DNA of 64,000 bases from Xanthostigma xanthostigma. Its lineage: Eukaryota > Arthropoda > Insecta > Raphidioptera > Raphidiidae. Location: positions 3,472,001 through 3,536,000 of the forward strand of contig OY754467.1 of NCBI GenBank assembly GCA_963575645.1, written 5' to 3'. A program made the position numbers and the translations under genes. The notes beneath the pieces were generated by a model. It made no database searches and was not told the origin of the DNA. It worked only from the letters and a program-made list of their open reading frames with translations. Of the stretch, positions 32,357-42,799 are shown one piece after another. How positions within the stretch are numbered: position 1 is the stretch's first letter; each line of letters begins with the position of its first letter.

Positions 32357-34120
32357 TTTACACTTGTAATTTACACTTGTAAAACTGTTTGGAAACATAT
32401 AAATACAATTTCTGGAAATAAAAAAGAAAAAAACTCTGTGGATAAATTAACCTGGGGTGGAATTACTTATGAATCACATAAAGATATAACGAACAAATTT
32501 AATCATTATTTTATTGACATGATAAATTCTGTTAACTTAAACACAACTTGTAACGAGCATTTTAAATTTTTAAATAAAAGGTCTTCTGTATCTAATTCCA
32601 TTTTCTTTAACCCAGTTGACGAAGCAGAGTTAATAAATACAATTAACAAAATGAAAAGTAAAAATACCACTGACATAAATGATCTATCAGTTGTCTTCAT
32701 CAAAAAATATTATATATTTATCATCAGACCTTTGCTTGCATGTATCAATAAATGTCTTGAATCTGGAATCTTTCCAGATAGCTTGAAGAAAGCTAAAATT
32801 CTTCCAGTATTTAAAAAGGGAGAAAAGGATGATCCGAATAATTATCGACCCGTCTCAATTCTACCGGTATTTTCAAAAATTTTTGAGTATGTATTACACA
32901 AAAGGTTAACAGATTTCTTTTCTTTAAATAAAATTATAAATGACACTCAGTTTGGGTTTGTCCAGGGTCAGTCAACTACTGATGCCGTTTTAAAATTTTT
33001 AAATAGCGTCATATATGCCTTAGACAGGTCGCAGTATGCGGTGGGTATATTTTGCGATCTGTCTAAGGCATTTGATTTTGTAGATCACGAAATTTTATTA
33101 GATAAATTGTATTTTTACGGTGTAAGAGGCACAGCACTAGATCTTTTAAAGTCTTATTTAAGCGGAAGATGCCAATGTACCCAAATAAAAAATTGCCAGT
33201 CTTCTTGGCTAGATATTGAAAAAGGGGTACCCCAAGGGTCTATCTTAGGACCCTTACTCTTTATAGTATATGTAAACGATTTAGCATATAATATACCTTT
33301 AGCTGAAGTTACGCAATATGCTGATGATACAAGTTTGTTTCTTTGTAACGACAATAGCACTAATTTGATAGAAAATATAAATATATCTTTAGGTAATGCA
33401 AAAAATTGGTTCGCCGCCAATAAGTTACTAATGAATGACAGCAAAACATTTCAAATCAACTTTACCACGAGAAATAAAAACCAGCTTCAGTTACATAACC
33501 AAACAAATTCGGTTAATTTTCTGGGAGTGACACTAGATTCTAGCCTTAATTGGTCAAGTCATATTGATAAACTGGCAGGTAAGCTGTGTTCTTCAAATTA
33601 TGTGTTACGTAAACTTGTAAATTTGGTAGACAACAAAGTTATCAAAATAGCTTATCATTCTTTCATTCAATCTCATATCCGGTATGGGTTGATATTCTGG
33701 GGTAATTCTCCATATTGTGATCGCATTTTTAAGCTCCAAAAGCGAGCCATAAGGACTATTACTAAATCTCAGTGGAATGATTCCTGCAGATCTTTATTTG
33801 TTAAACTTAATATAATGTCACTATGCTCCCTTTTTATTTATGATTGTTTGCTCTTTGCGAAAAGCAACAGTCAAAGTACACACTCCGATCAACATAATTA
33901 CCTTACAAGATATCGTAAGGATACACGCATACCGAAAGTGAGATTGGGTCTGACTGACAGAAGCTATGTATGCATAAGCTATAAGTTTTTTAATGCTTTG
34001 CCTCTTACACTACGACAATTAAATTTTAAAAATTTTAAGAACAAAATAAAAGAAGTTTGCATAAAAGAGTGCGTATATTCCACTGAGGAATTTTTTAATA
34101 TTAATTTTAACAAATTTTAA
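32357..34120 (+). CDS. LINE reverse transcriptase (5'-truncated ORF2)
   Basis: RNA-dependent DNA polymerase of a non-LTR retrotransposon, which copies its own RNA at a nicked target. The frame is open from 32357 to the stop at 34120. There is no convincing ATG; the first GTG is 32438, and numbering from it gives 560 residues. Motifs in order: NYRPVSILP (135-143), QFGFVQGQSTTDA (171-183), FCDLSKAFD with catalytic Asp207, GVPQGSILGP (263-272), YADD (294-297) and the LINE-type C-terminus with HNYLTRYR and FFNALPLTLR. All three catalytic Asp positions remain, and there is no stop or frameshift. The endonuclease domain is missing, so the copy is dead on arrival but recent. Motifs suggest the CR1/Jockey group. 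Confidence 0.95.
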   Translation, partial: FTLVIYTCKTVWKHINTISGNKKEKNSVDKLTWGGITYESHKDITNKFNHYFIDMINSVNLNTTCNEHFKFLNKRSSVSNSIFFNPVDEAELINTINKMKSKNTTDINDLSVVFIKKYYIFIIRPLLACINKCLESGIFPDSLKKAKILPVFKKGEKDDPNNYRPVSILPVFSKIFEYVLHKRLTDFFSLNKIINDTQFGFVQGQSTTDAVLKFLNSVIYALDRSQYAVGIFCDLSKAFDFVDHEILLDKLYFYGVRGTALDLLKSYLSGRCQCTQIKNCQSSWLDIEKGVPQGSILGPLLFIVYVNDLAYNIPLAEVTQYADDTSLFLCNDNSTNLIENINISLGNAKNWFAANKLLMNDSKTFQINFTTRNKNQLQLHNQTNSVNFLGVTLDSSLNWSSHIDKLAGKLCSSNYVLRKLVNLVDNKVIKIAYHSFIQSHIRYGLIFWGNSPYCDRIFKLQKRAIRTITKSQWNDSCRSLFVKLNIMSLCSLFIYDCLLFAKSNSQSTHSDQHNYLTRYRKDTRIPKVRLGLTDRSYVCISYKFFNALPLTLRQLNFKNFKNKIKEVCIKECVYSTEEFFNINFNKF

Positions 34121-34273
34121 CTATTGTATTTCACGATATATTTGTTTTAGATTTTAATACTGTAAGGCTGTAATACTTTAATACTGTATGTACCTTTTTT
34201 TTTTTTCTTGACTTTATCTATGTGGGCTTGCCCACCAATGATACAATAAATTTACTTACTTACTTACTTACTT
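34121..34273 (+). mobile_element. LINE 3' UTR with hairpin and (TTAC)n tail
   Basis: After the stop comes a T-rich segment, then a perfect hairpin GTGGGCTTGCCCAC (34222-34235), then ATACAATAAA and about five TTAC units ending at 34273. Hairpin plus short tandem tail is the usual 3' recognition structure in CR1/L2-type LINEs, and marks the true 3' end of the insertion. Confidence 0.85.
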
Positions 34274-34439
34274 TTAATTCGAGTTTATTTAAGTAGTAGG
34301 ATCAGTTCATAATAATTATTTTAACCAATTAATAATTTTTTGTTTTAAACTTTCAACTTCTTAAAAGAGAATATTATTGTTATTATTTTTTCAATATTTA
34401 ATAATTAATTTTTTTCAAAAAAAAATTAGAACCTAATTA

Positions 34440-34575
34440 TTAATTGATTTTTATATTTTTTAGATCAGTTCTGAAGAAGCTCCAAATCCGGACCGAAACG
34501 TAATGTATTAATTTTTATATTTTTTGTTAATATAATGTGTCTGAAAAATTGGTCGATAATTTTATTTATTCATAA
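34440..34575 (+). repeat. single arm of foldback family FB1
   Basis: Matches the right arm at 2640-2766: GAAGAAGCTCCAAATCCGG, GACCGAAACGT, then CTGAAAAATTGGTCGATAAT. The opposite arm is not evident. Confidence 0.75.
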
Positions 34576-34663
34576 GAGAGAAATATATTTTAGGTAAAAA
34601 TTCACTTCTCAAAAATATACAATATTTTTTTCGTTTTAACTGTCCCCGAGTACAAACTATATA

Positions 34664-35184
34664 CAGGATGATTTTTAAGTTGATTCTTCTTTTTTAACCG
34701 TGTGTAGAAATGAAATAGACGAACAAATATTTTCAGTACCTACCTAAATTTTTATCAAAACTCAAAAATAAGAGAGAAACTGCCGTTCAATGTTTAAGTA
34801 ATTTTTTTTTAATTTATTTAATTAATTCAAAAGCCCGGTTAACACGCGAAGAAATGATAGCACGAATCGGAAATGCATCCCAAATAATTTGCGGAAGACC
34901 CTTATCGCTACTACAAGCATGACTATGGCGCACGCATCTTTGTGTCCAACAAGACGGGGACAACTTCGAACAATTTCTGTGAATACTTGATAATGACATA
35001 ACATATTTTCATAGTAACATAACATAACGCCAGGACCGTCCTCAAAATTTAATAAAATTAAATAAAACTTTGAAAGCCCGTTTCTCTTTCATTTTTGAGT
35101 TTTGATAAAAAAGTTACTTGAAATATTTGTTCGTCTATTTAATTTCTACACGCTGTTAAAAAAATCAACTTAAAAATCATTCTG
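34664..35184. mobile_element. TA-flanked long-TIR element
   Basis: Ends CAGGATGATTTTTAAGTTGA / TCAACTTAAAAATCATTCTG between TA (34662-34663, 35185-35186). Arms of about 125 bp. The middle has two overlapping minus-strand frames (34814-35025), one with QIIWDAFPIRAIISSRVNRA, which may be a transposase scrap but is not enough to name. Confidence 0.75.
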
Positions 35185-35194
35185 TATTGTTGGA

Positions 35195-35475
35195 AAAAGT
35201 CTATTTGTCTGTAATCACGATCGAGCATATCAAAACCAAATTTTGATCGGATGTTTAACATCCAACTATAAAGAAACCTATCGTTTTTGAGCAAAATCGG
35301 CGCATGCACAGAAGAGAAAATGATCTATAACGTTGTTTTTTTGCGGTTATAATCCTATACTTTTCATAACGTGGTATATATTCGATTTTTTCCAAGAAAG
35401 TTTTGTGACATTTTTTTCTAAGCCTTGTAGTTTTAGAAATATTTTGAAAATAAAAAACCATCAGCTGTACTTTTG
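35195..35475. repeat. partial copy of foldback family FB6
   Basis: Matches the inner part of the 30358-31924 arms: ACCAAATTTTGATCGGATG, CGGCGCATGCACAGAAGAG, ACTTTTCATAACG, CCAAGAAAGTTTTG. Both ends lost. Confidence 0.7.
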
Positions 35476-36760
35476 TTCTGAAGATTTTTTCAACTTAAAA
35501 TATTTACGTCTTATTATGGGACAACCTGTATTTATTTGGCAGTGCTGTTATCACAAACATCAAGATAATCGTCCGAGCGTGAAATTCCTGTTCGCATAAG
35601 GATATTGATTTCATATCAAAAGCGGCCATATGATGGACGTATTACGTCATATATAAACACACATATTGTGTTCTGGAATGACACGGATGCATTATCACGG
35701 CACGTTAGTGAGGAGAGATCCTAAACCAGGATGCTATTTGTCATTTCAATCGGGTGATATGTTTATGAAAATAAAACTTAAAAAAAATTGAACCTCCTTC
35801 AAAAAACAGTCACTAAAAAGCGTAAAATAACACCAATTTAATACATAATTATGTCCACTGTTTTCGTAATTGCGAGAAGATGAGGAAAATTTGTTGATTA
35901 AATTTTTACTGTACAATAGTAGGTACGCGCGTACTCGTTCAGCGTCGTACTGACTTCTAGATTGCTAGTGGCCGTAAGTGGAAACGTGGCCCATGAAGTG
36001 AGACAGCAAATGACTATTTTCTATCTCTTTCTTTTTACTTGACCCGTTGTGCGCAAGTGTCGCGTCTGTAGTGGGGCAATAGGTAAGTGGAATAGAGCAA
36101 GCCACCTCCCTTTCACAGCTTAGTTCAATGTGCAAACTGATGCGCATCCATTCACGGACATGCGCACGAGCCTCAGAGTACAATAAGTGCTGCACTGTAG
36201 TGTTTAAGTCTTTCTCCCGATCTTTGCTAGCAATATAGAGGGTATTAAATATATGGGCGTACATTTCCACGGCTCTTCGGTCGACCGATGTAATACAACC
36301 GACGATTCTCGTCAGCGCGACGTAGCAAATAGTCAGCGCTGCGCTGAACGCGTAATACACTTGCATTGATATAGCTACGCTCGACGTACGCGCTTGTCGT
36401 CGGTCGAGCACTGTTTCCAGCCATAAAACAGTTACAGGTGAGCAATGTTTATATGCAATCGCCGCCTTGGGCCGTTTATCTCAGCACGAGCCATTGATTC
36501 GGGGGCGAAGTCCTATATGACAGTTATCTTATCAGCGGTTCAACTCGCTTGCGGAGTTTCCGCCTTCGAGCCTTACTTCACACACACCAACACACACACA
36601 CACACATTTTAACTACACATAAAATAGAAGCCTCATCATAATGCCGTAAGTACATCTACACTATAATATGAAGGCTATTATTATAGAACATTTGTTATGC
36701 TACGTGGCAAAGCCCCCAAAAAAAGAGTCCTCCCAAATAATTCGAGGATTCGTGGATTAA
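35476..36760. other. unassigned, GC-richer block with a 148-codon frame
   Basis: 35930-36560 is richer in GC than its surroundings. A minus-strand frame of 148 codons (36411-35965) has no recognisable domain, signal or repeat and is overlapped by other frames; GC-rich DNA produces such frames by chance. An (AC)n run lies at 36583-36606. The block could be promoter-like or part of an LTR, but nothing confirms this. Confidence 0.3.
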
Positions 36761-36961
36761 TAAAATATTTTTAACAAAAAAATTGAACCGACTTCACACT
36801 AAAAAGTAAAAAATAATTGCGTATTGAAATGTTTTGGAGTCGGTGTCCGCTAAAATGAAATCTATTCCGAGAACTACACCGACTCCAAAACATTTCAATA
36901 CGCAATTATTTTTTACTTTTTAGTGTGAAGTCGGTTCAATTTTTTTGTTAAAAATATTTTA
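36761..36961. repeat. foldback element, family FB7
   Basis: Near-perfect 86 bp arms (36761-36846 / 36876-36961) with ATTGAACCGACTTCACACT, AAAAAGTAAAAAATAATTGC and TTTTGGAGTCGGTGT. Spacer 29 bp. Carries the shared ACTTTTTAGT motif. Confidence 0.9.
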
Positions 36962-36994
36962 TTTTTCTCTTTTTAGTGTTAATCTAACACTAAA

Positions 36995-37250
36995 AATCGG
37001 TGAACATACATAAAAAACATTATGCGTGCCTTTGAAATTTGAGAGTTTCCCTCGATTTTTCCGGATTCCACCATCAGATCCTGACTTGGTTCCGATGGGA
37101 CCACCTCTGAGGTGCACTCTTTCGAATAAAAAAAATAATTTGAAAAACAGTCCATAATTGACGGAGAAATCGGTGAACATACATAAAAAAAAAATATACA
37201 GACGAACATAGAACCTCATCCTTTTTGTTGAAGTCGGTTAAAAATTGAAG
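36995..37250. repeat. dispersed repeat with duplicated GGTGAACATACATAAAAA
   Basis: ATCGGTGAACATACATAAAA occurs at about 36997 and 37169, bracketing TTCCACCATCAGATCCTGAC and TCCGATGGGACCACCTC. It ends with TTGTTGAAGTCGGTTAAAAA. I know the last phrase from abundant insect repeats but not the class. Confidence 0.5.
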
Positions 37251-37639
37251 TAGACACCGTTAATTCATTTTTTGCACGCCTTCTATAGAATAGCTACTTT
37301 TCATGCGCGTAAAATAACTCATTTCGCACGAGTGCGTAAAGTAAAATAAACGTTGTCGTTGTACCATTTCATTTGTAAAAGTATAAAAATCCAGCGCAAC
37401 TTACAAAGAAGGGAACTTGTTCAAAATCGAACTGTCGAACATTTGGAAAAAATGAAGTGAAAATCAGCTAGATACGTGCAAAAAATATCATATTATGAAC
37501 CTTGTGCGTAATGATATCACGACATTATTGTGCAGCCTATTATTATTATAAAAAAAAGCAAAATATCTGAAACAAGGCAGAAAAATATGTAAACAAAAAT
37601 TAGTTGTAATAAAATGAAATAAACAAAAAAAATTATTCG
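37251..37639. other. unassigned sequence
   Basis: AT-rich, with GCGCGTAAAATAACTC/GTGCGTAAAG phrases shared with about 29550. No gene. Confidence 0.3.
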
Positions 37640-37866
37640 TTGTTAATAAAAAATGAACTAAAAAGTTGAAAATAATTTTATTCCGATTAGAAATGTCGTT
37701 TTACGTACTTAACACAGTCTCAAGTTTTCAAATAAAAGCGTCTTTGTGTTAAAATGTAACACGTTTTTATTTGAAAACTTGAGACTGTGATAAGTACGTA
37801 TAAAACGACTTATTTTTAATCGGAATAAAATTATTTTTAACTTTTTAGTTCATTTTTATTAACAAC
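37640..37866. repeat. foldback element, family FB8
   Basis: Arms of about 100 bp (37640-37738 / 37760-37866): TGAACTAAAAAGTTGAAAAT, CTCAAGTTTTCAAATAAAA and complements. Short spacer. Carries the shared ACTTTTTAGT motif. Confidence 0.9.
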
Positions 37867-37929
37867 TAATAAAAACTTGTTTTAAAAGAAAATTTTTCGT
37901 TTATTTATTTTTAAGCTTTTAGTGTGCTT

Positions 37930-38190
37930 TATTAAAAGTGCGATTTGCATCCGGGCGAAACCGGACCGGTAAGTTAGTTATTATAATATCGTATTGTTAT
38001 CGGAACTACATACGTATGCCAAATTTCAACTCAACTGGACAACGGGAAGTAGTTAATAGTGTGATTTTCAACCGAACTAAAGCCGGAACGGTCAGTTAGT
38101 TAGTTAATATTGTATTGTCATCGGAACTACAGACGTATGCAAAATTTCAGATCAATCGGATAACGGAAAGTGGGTCAAATTTAACTTACA
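37930..38190 (+). repeat. 120 bp tandem duplication
   Basis: ATCGGAACTACATACGTATGC at 38000 recurs 120 bp later as ATCGGAACTACAGACGTATGC, each preceded by a CCGG-containing segment and GTTAGTTA. It starts with a GCATCCGGGCGAAACCGG hairpin-like block. Probably part of a Helitron-like repeat. Confidence 0.55.
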
Positions 38191-39594
38191 ATATTCGATT
38201 TCAGACAGACAACTAAATAAAAGCTAGTAAAATTTCTAATTTTTTAGCGTCTGTTTCCTCGTATATCATTGTACTTCATTCTCGCGCTTACGCAGATGAA
38301 ACAAGGCAACCTCTACTCCACTAACCTTGACTAGACATGCTTCAAATAAAGCTTTGCAGATTGGTGGGCGTTCCTTTAATAATTTGAAATCAGAAAAGTA
38401 AAAAATGACAGTTTTTGTATAATTTAAAACGTTTTTTTTTTGTTGACGTTATCATCAACGCAAAAGTGCGCGTAGGCATTCAGATATCAACATGTACATA
38501 ATGTACCACTTTATTTGTATTGGTGTCTGTGAGCGTAACAGAGCTCTTTAGCTTTATGTAAATCAAGATGCGTGGAAGGAAATGTTGGTAAATGTGGCCC
38601 GAATTGGCAGAGGATGGATTGTGCCCTCAGGACCGGAACTCAGATTGCATATTTCTTAAACAGTGAAATTTTGAAACAGAAATTTTTCTTCAAACATAAA
38701 CAATGCATGTCAAGATTTGATCATTGTGAACTTTGTAAGCAAATAATACAGTAACATGCATACGAGACTGGTTTTGTCGCTAGATTTGACTACTAGTTTT
38801 CTTAGCGCTAGTTTTCTTAATTGCTTTTCACACGAGACGTCTGTTCAAGCTAGTTTTGTGGATAGATTCGGTGCGCGCGCAGTGACAGTTCAAATATAAA
38901 CACAGAGCAAAACGCGTCTGTTGTCTGACTCTGGGCAGAATGACGCCGTGTTGTTTTGTGGGCGTTTGTTCAAGTCGCCCACGTGGCAAGGTACTGCTTC
39001 CTGATTGGTTCTTGGTCATACCTAGCAAGAACAATAGCTCATGTTCTAATTTTAAAACTTATTTTGTGAGCTAGCAGGCGAGCCCGCAGTGAAGTCATTT
39101 CTTGCCTCGTACCCAGCCTACTGGCCAGCAAAACTCCCAGGAGTGTTTCTAGTGGCAAAATTGTGCGTGTAAATTGTTTATCTCTTACCTATCTCGAGAG
39201 AATTGTTAGTCCGGTCCTGTATTTAATAGGCACGCAGGTACACACACACACACTCAATGGTTACGTTGTCTAGGAAGTAGAGCGCTGCTGTTATCCAGTT
39301 ATCTTACGAGCGAACAGGGAATTTATCATCGCATCACGTTAAGTGCAACAATATCTAAGTTGGCAGCAGTGGTATGACGTACCTACGTGTACGTTTTATA
39401 CAGAGAGTCCGATAAATGGACGAACAGTCGTTATATTTCGAAGATCCGAAACAAAACAATTTTTTCGTTTCGAATTTCGAGAAGGTAACGCCTACATAAA
39501 CCACGGGATAGCTCACATACGGGACAGTCATCATATGACAGTCATACGGGAACAGTGATACATTGTGTTTCATCGAGTTAAGAATTGACATAAA
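38191..39594. other. unassigned; possible LTR-like promoter region
   Basis: 38780-39370 is GC-richer, with an (AC)n run at 39241-39254 and, at about 39358, AAGTTGGCAGCAGTGG, which resembles a primer-binding-site context. No paired LTR is found. Frames 38572-38754, 38828-39034 and 39343-39591 show no family motif. Confidence 0.25.
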
Positions 39595-40373
39595 TTAACA
39601 GTCAGTGAACAGTGCTGAGGTAACTGTTAAGGACGATGAGTCGTTTTACGAAGATAATGAAAAAATCTGAAATAAAGTTTTTTTAATAGATTTTTTTATG
39701 ACAAAATTTTCTGTAAAAAATCCAAAATCATTAGGAGATTTATAAAGTTGAAAATTAAAAAAAACTTTTACATGTAGTCTTATGGAAAATATGTCAACCT
39801 AGCATGCAAACGGTACATTTTAATTTTTTGCAAATAATCAAATAATGTCAGCAGTTTCGAAAACTAACTATGTAAAGCATCGATGTCTTACGCATATTTT
39901 AATATTTTTTCCAATTTAATTAGGAGACTTTTAATCAATAAAAACAAATTATTAAACCTTAGCACTTTTCGATTATGGACTTTTATTCTTGACAATTTTA
40001 ACAATATTAAGTGAATTTTCAACTTTTTAATGATTTAATTTTGATTTTTATTACTTCTAATTTCTTTTTTTAATTATTTACTGCAAAAAATATGTAATAT
40101 ACAGATATTTACATAAATTTATTTGTTTTAACCTAACTTTGTACAAAAAATTCAAAAACTAGTCCATTAAGTAACATACTGAAATAATTAATTTAAAAAA
40201 AATTATTTATTTATGCCTTTATGACAATAATTTATTGGTATCATCGACTTATAACCTTTTGTAAAAATTTATTATGGAAAAGTTCCCATTTAGAAATCAA
40301 CTTACTTTTGATTGGGACTGTAACGCATCAACCTCCTTAACAGTCAGTGAACAGTGCTGAGGTAACTGCTAAG
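39595..40373. repeat. 32 bp tandem duplication split by a TTAA-flanked element
   Basis: TTAACAGTCAGTGAACAGTG plus CTGAGGTAACTG occurs at 39595 and again at 40337. Between them lies element K1 (39631-40336), with TTAA on both sides (39627-39630, 40337-40340). The simplest reading is a tandem dimer whose junction TTAA was the insertion target. Confidence 0.7.
39631..40336 (-). mobile_element. TTAA-flanked element, family K1
   Basis: Weak inverted ends GGACGATGAG / GCATCAACCTCC inside TTAA. The body is very AT-rich and shared with 29260-29400, 57430-57822 and 58571-59130. TTAA duplications occur in piggyBac and Kolobok elements; with no transposase I cannot choose. Confidence 0.6.
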
Positions 40374-40982
40374 TTAAATAAATAAGTGAACTGTGTAAAT
40401 AATAGTGTACGAAATAAATAGAACTGTGTGTTCCTGTGTTGTAAATAATCTTGTGTGTATAGTTGTAAATATTTTGTGGACATAATTGGTGACTTTATAT
40501 TCTTCGTTAATTATTCTTTTATTTTATTAGTCAGAATTTACTGTTTTGTTTCTGTTACGTTAAAGAAGTGCTTTTTGTTTGTGTGTTTAACTATGTTTTG
40601 TTAAACGTTTATTATTGTAAATAAATAATTTCCACTACGAACTAGAACAGTTTTGTTACAATACGATGCGATGAGGTAAAAGCAACAGCAGAATTGTACG
40701 ATACATAGGCAACCGACAGAAGAAAGATAAAGCGACGCGCCAAAGGAAATGGCGTAACTCACATGAGTCAGGTTGACTCTGGCGCTACTGGTAGGTGGCA
40801 CGGGTAATACCCGTCCTCCTTCATCCGCACCGCCGTTCTCACCCACACTCGAACGAACGGCATTGTTGCTTTTCACGTCGCTATTACAGAGTTCTATTAT
40901 AGATCCCGTCTTCACCGACACCTTCGTTCGCGTCAAAGACAGAGACCCGATCGTTGCCGAATAAAAACGACTCTACATTTTT
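40374..40982. other. unassigned; GC-richer patch
   Basis: 40680-40970 is GC-richer with a CCGTCCTCCTTCATCCGCACC segment and frames on both strands (111 and 63 codons) that lack motifs. ACATAATTGGTGACTTT at about 40478 is reminiscent of LTR-element leaders but stands alone. Confidence 0.25.
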
Positions 40983-41277
40983 ATTGAAGGAGATTTATTT
41001 GGTTGAGGAACAATTGAAAAATAGTTAGCAAAACCAAAAGTGCACATCCCGCAAGTTTTCCACTGTATGATAAAAAAATAACAATTAAAAAATATTTTTA
41101 ATAAATTTAAAAAGATTTAAAAATTTAAAGAAATAAATAATTAAAAATTGAAAAAATATTTTATTTAAGTTTGCAAAAATAAAAAAAAATTAAGAACTGT
41201 ACATAATATAATATATAATTATTATCAAGTGGAATAAAATAAAACAAAATAAAAAGAGAAAAAAAGAAAAAAATCAA

Positions 41278-41350
41278 TTATTTCGTAATGAATCGAACCC
41301 AGGACCTTGCCCTTGGAGATCCAACGGCATAACCATTACGCCACGAAGCC
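41278..41350 (-). pseudogene. tRNA-Arg-like sequence (degenerate)
   Basis: The minus strand begins GGCTTCGTGGCGTAATGG, close to the 5' half of eukaryotic tRNA-Arg, with a B box GGGTTCGATTC. The T-stem 3' side reads CATTA instead of CCCAG, and the acceptor pairs over about four bases, so it is not a working tRNA. A T-rich tail follows on that strand. Confidence 0.5.
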
Positions 41351-41610
41351 TACTAAGTGTAGTGGTGTTATCACGGTATAGAAGTGTAGCACTTGTTTTA
41401 TGGATTACACTATATTTACACAGCAATTATTATATTGTTTTTTTTAAACTATTAGCTGTCAAAAATAATAAAATAAAACTGTTTATAAAAATTAAACTAC
41501 TGAACACATTTTAGTGAATTTAAATAGGGTTCTGGTCTGATAGTAAACAAAGTGAATAAAATATAACCCAAGGCAATCCGACCAAAATTGCGATCTGTAG
41601 AGTCGTAAAG

Positions 41611-41657
41611 TACGTACATACGTACGTACGTACGTACATACGTACGTACATACGTAC
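41611..41657. repeat. ACGT/ACAT tetranucleotide microsatellite
   Basis: About eleven tetranucleotide units, alternately ACGT and ACAT. The 64-codon minus frame across it (TYVRTYVRTYV) is the translated repeat. Confidence 0.9.
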
Positions 41658-42075
41658 AGACCAACCGACAACTGCTGTTTGTGATTTTCAATTACAATTT
41701 TAATAATATTTATGAACTCAAATTGATTTAAAAATTGTTCTGTTTTATAGACTAGAATCTCCTCTTTTCAAAAAGCTTTAATTTGAATGGATTTCGTGTG
41801 AAATTAACTTAGATATAACTTCTTATATGAACGAAAGTCAGCTCTGACGCACAAAGCGATAATAAAGCACAGACCGCTAGTTTAGCGGTATGTGCAATAA
41901 GCTTGTGGCCAACGTTTCGAAAATTATATTTTCATCCTAAGGACCTCAATGAGCGATACTGTGGTTAAGCTCATTTTTTAATTGTTCCTCAACCAAATAA
42001 ATCTCCTTCAATACATATTTTTAGAATAAAACTTCTAATAACTACATTTTTATATTACAGTAGAACTCAAGGTCG

Positions 42076-42799
42076 TTATAGACGGAGAGCTGGCTACGGA
42101 GAAAATGGGTGACTCGGTGCAGAGCTGAAAATTTGCAGAATAATAGGAGATAGTACAAGTAAGTAGGGAAAAAATTGCCAGAAGGCTAGGCGGAAGATAA
42201 AGAGCCGCCAGAAGGCTCTAATGTTGCGAAAAATCAGTGCACTTCTGGCAGTTTCTATACTTATTCTGTAATTCAAAACTAGATTATATATTATATAATA
42301 TATTATAGATACGTTATATAGTTATAAGGGAATACTGAAAATTCAAACATGATATAATAATTACATTCGACAAATATTCAAAATTATTAATGTCATTTTG
42401 AAAATTAAATAAATTAATAAAATTACGTTGTTATAACAACGTAATTGTATTAATGAAAATATATGACGATTAATTTTATTTCTATCAAAATGACATTAAT
42501 AATTTAGAATATTTGTCGACTGTAATTATTATATCATGTTTGAATTTTCAGTATGCCCTTATAACTATATAATGTATAATATAATATATAATCTAGTTTT
42601 GAATTACAGAATAAGTATAGAAATTCCCAGAAGTGCACTGATTTTTTGCAACATTAGCGCCTTCTGTCGGCTCTTTATCTTCCGCCTAGCCTTCTGGCAA
42701 TTTTTTCCCTACTTACTTATACTATCTACTATTATTCTGCAAAATTTCAGCTCTGCATCGAGTCACCCATTTTCTCCGTAGCCAGCTCTTAGTCCATTA
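42076..42799. mobile_element. palindromic MITE, family P1, copy 2
   Basis: Same ends and palindrome as 8592-9316, including the central GTTGTTATAACAAC. The right arm has more substitutions than the left (for example CTTCTGTCGG for CTTCTGGCGG). TTA on both sides. Confidence 0.85.

Larger units (their letters stand above)
40983..42013. repeat. 1 kb interval bounded by a 38 bp inverted repeat, family FB9
   Basis: ATTGAAGGAGATTTATTTGG + TTGAGGAACAATTGAAAAA at 40983 is inverted at about 41976-42013. A third copy of the right end is at 56900-56940. The right part has GGCCAACGTTTCG then a TTTTCATCCTAAGG block. The interval contains a tRNA-like sequence and an ACGT microsatellite. Confidence 0.65.

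Noticed and set aside
32506-33444. Minus-strand frames within the LINE
   Set aside because: Antisense to an intact reverse transcriptase frame and without motifs of their own.
35965-36411. 148-codon minus-strand frame
   Set aside because: The longest non-LINE frame, but it lies in a GC-richer patch with overlapping frames and has no domain, signal peptide or homologous repeat that I can recognise.
39358-39375. Retroviral primer-binding site
   Set aside because: TTGGCAGCAGTGG resembles such sites, but no LTR pair or gag/pol sequence is nearby, so I did not call an LTR retrotransposon.
40601-40936. 111-codon minus-strand frame with Cys-rich stretch
   Set aside because: No domain recognised; it is matched by an opposite-strand frame in the same GC-rich patch, and it starts inside AT-rich flank.
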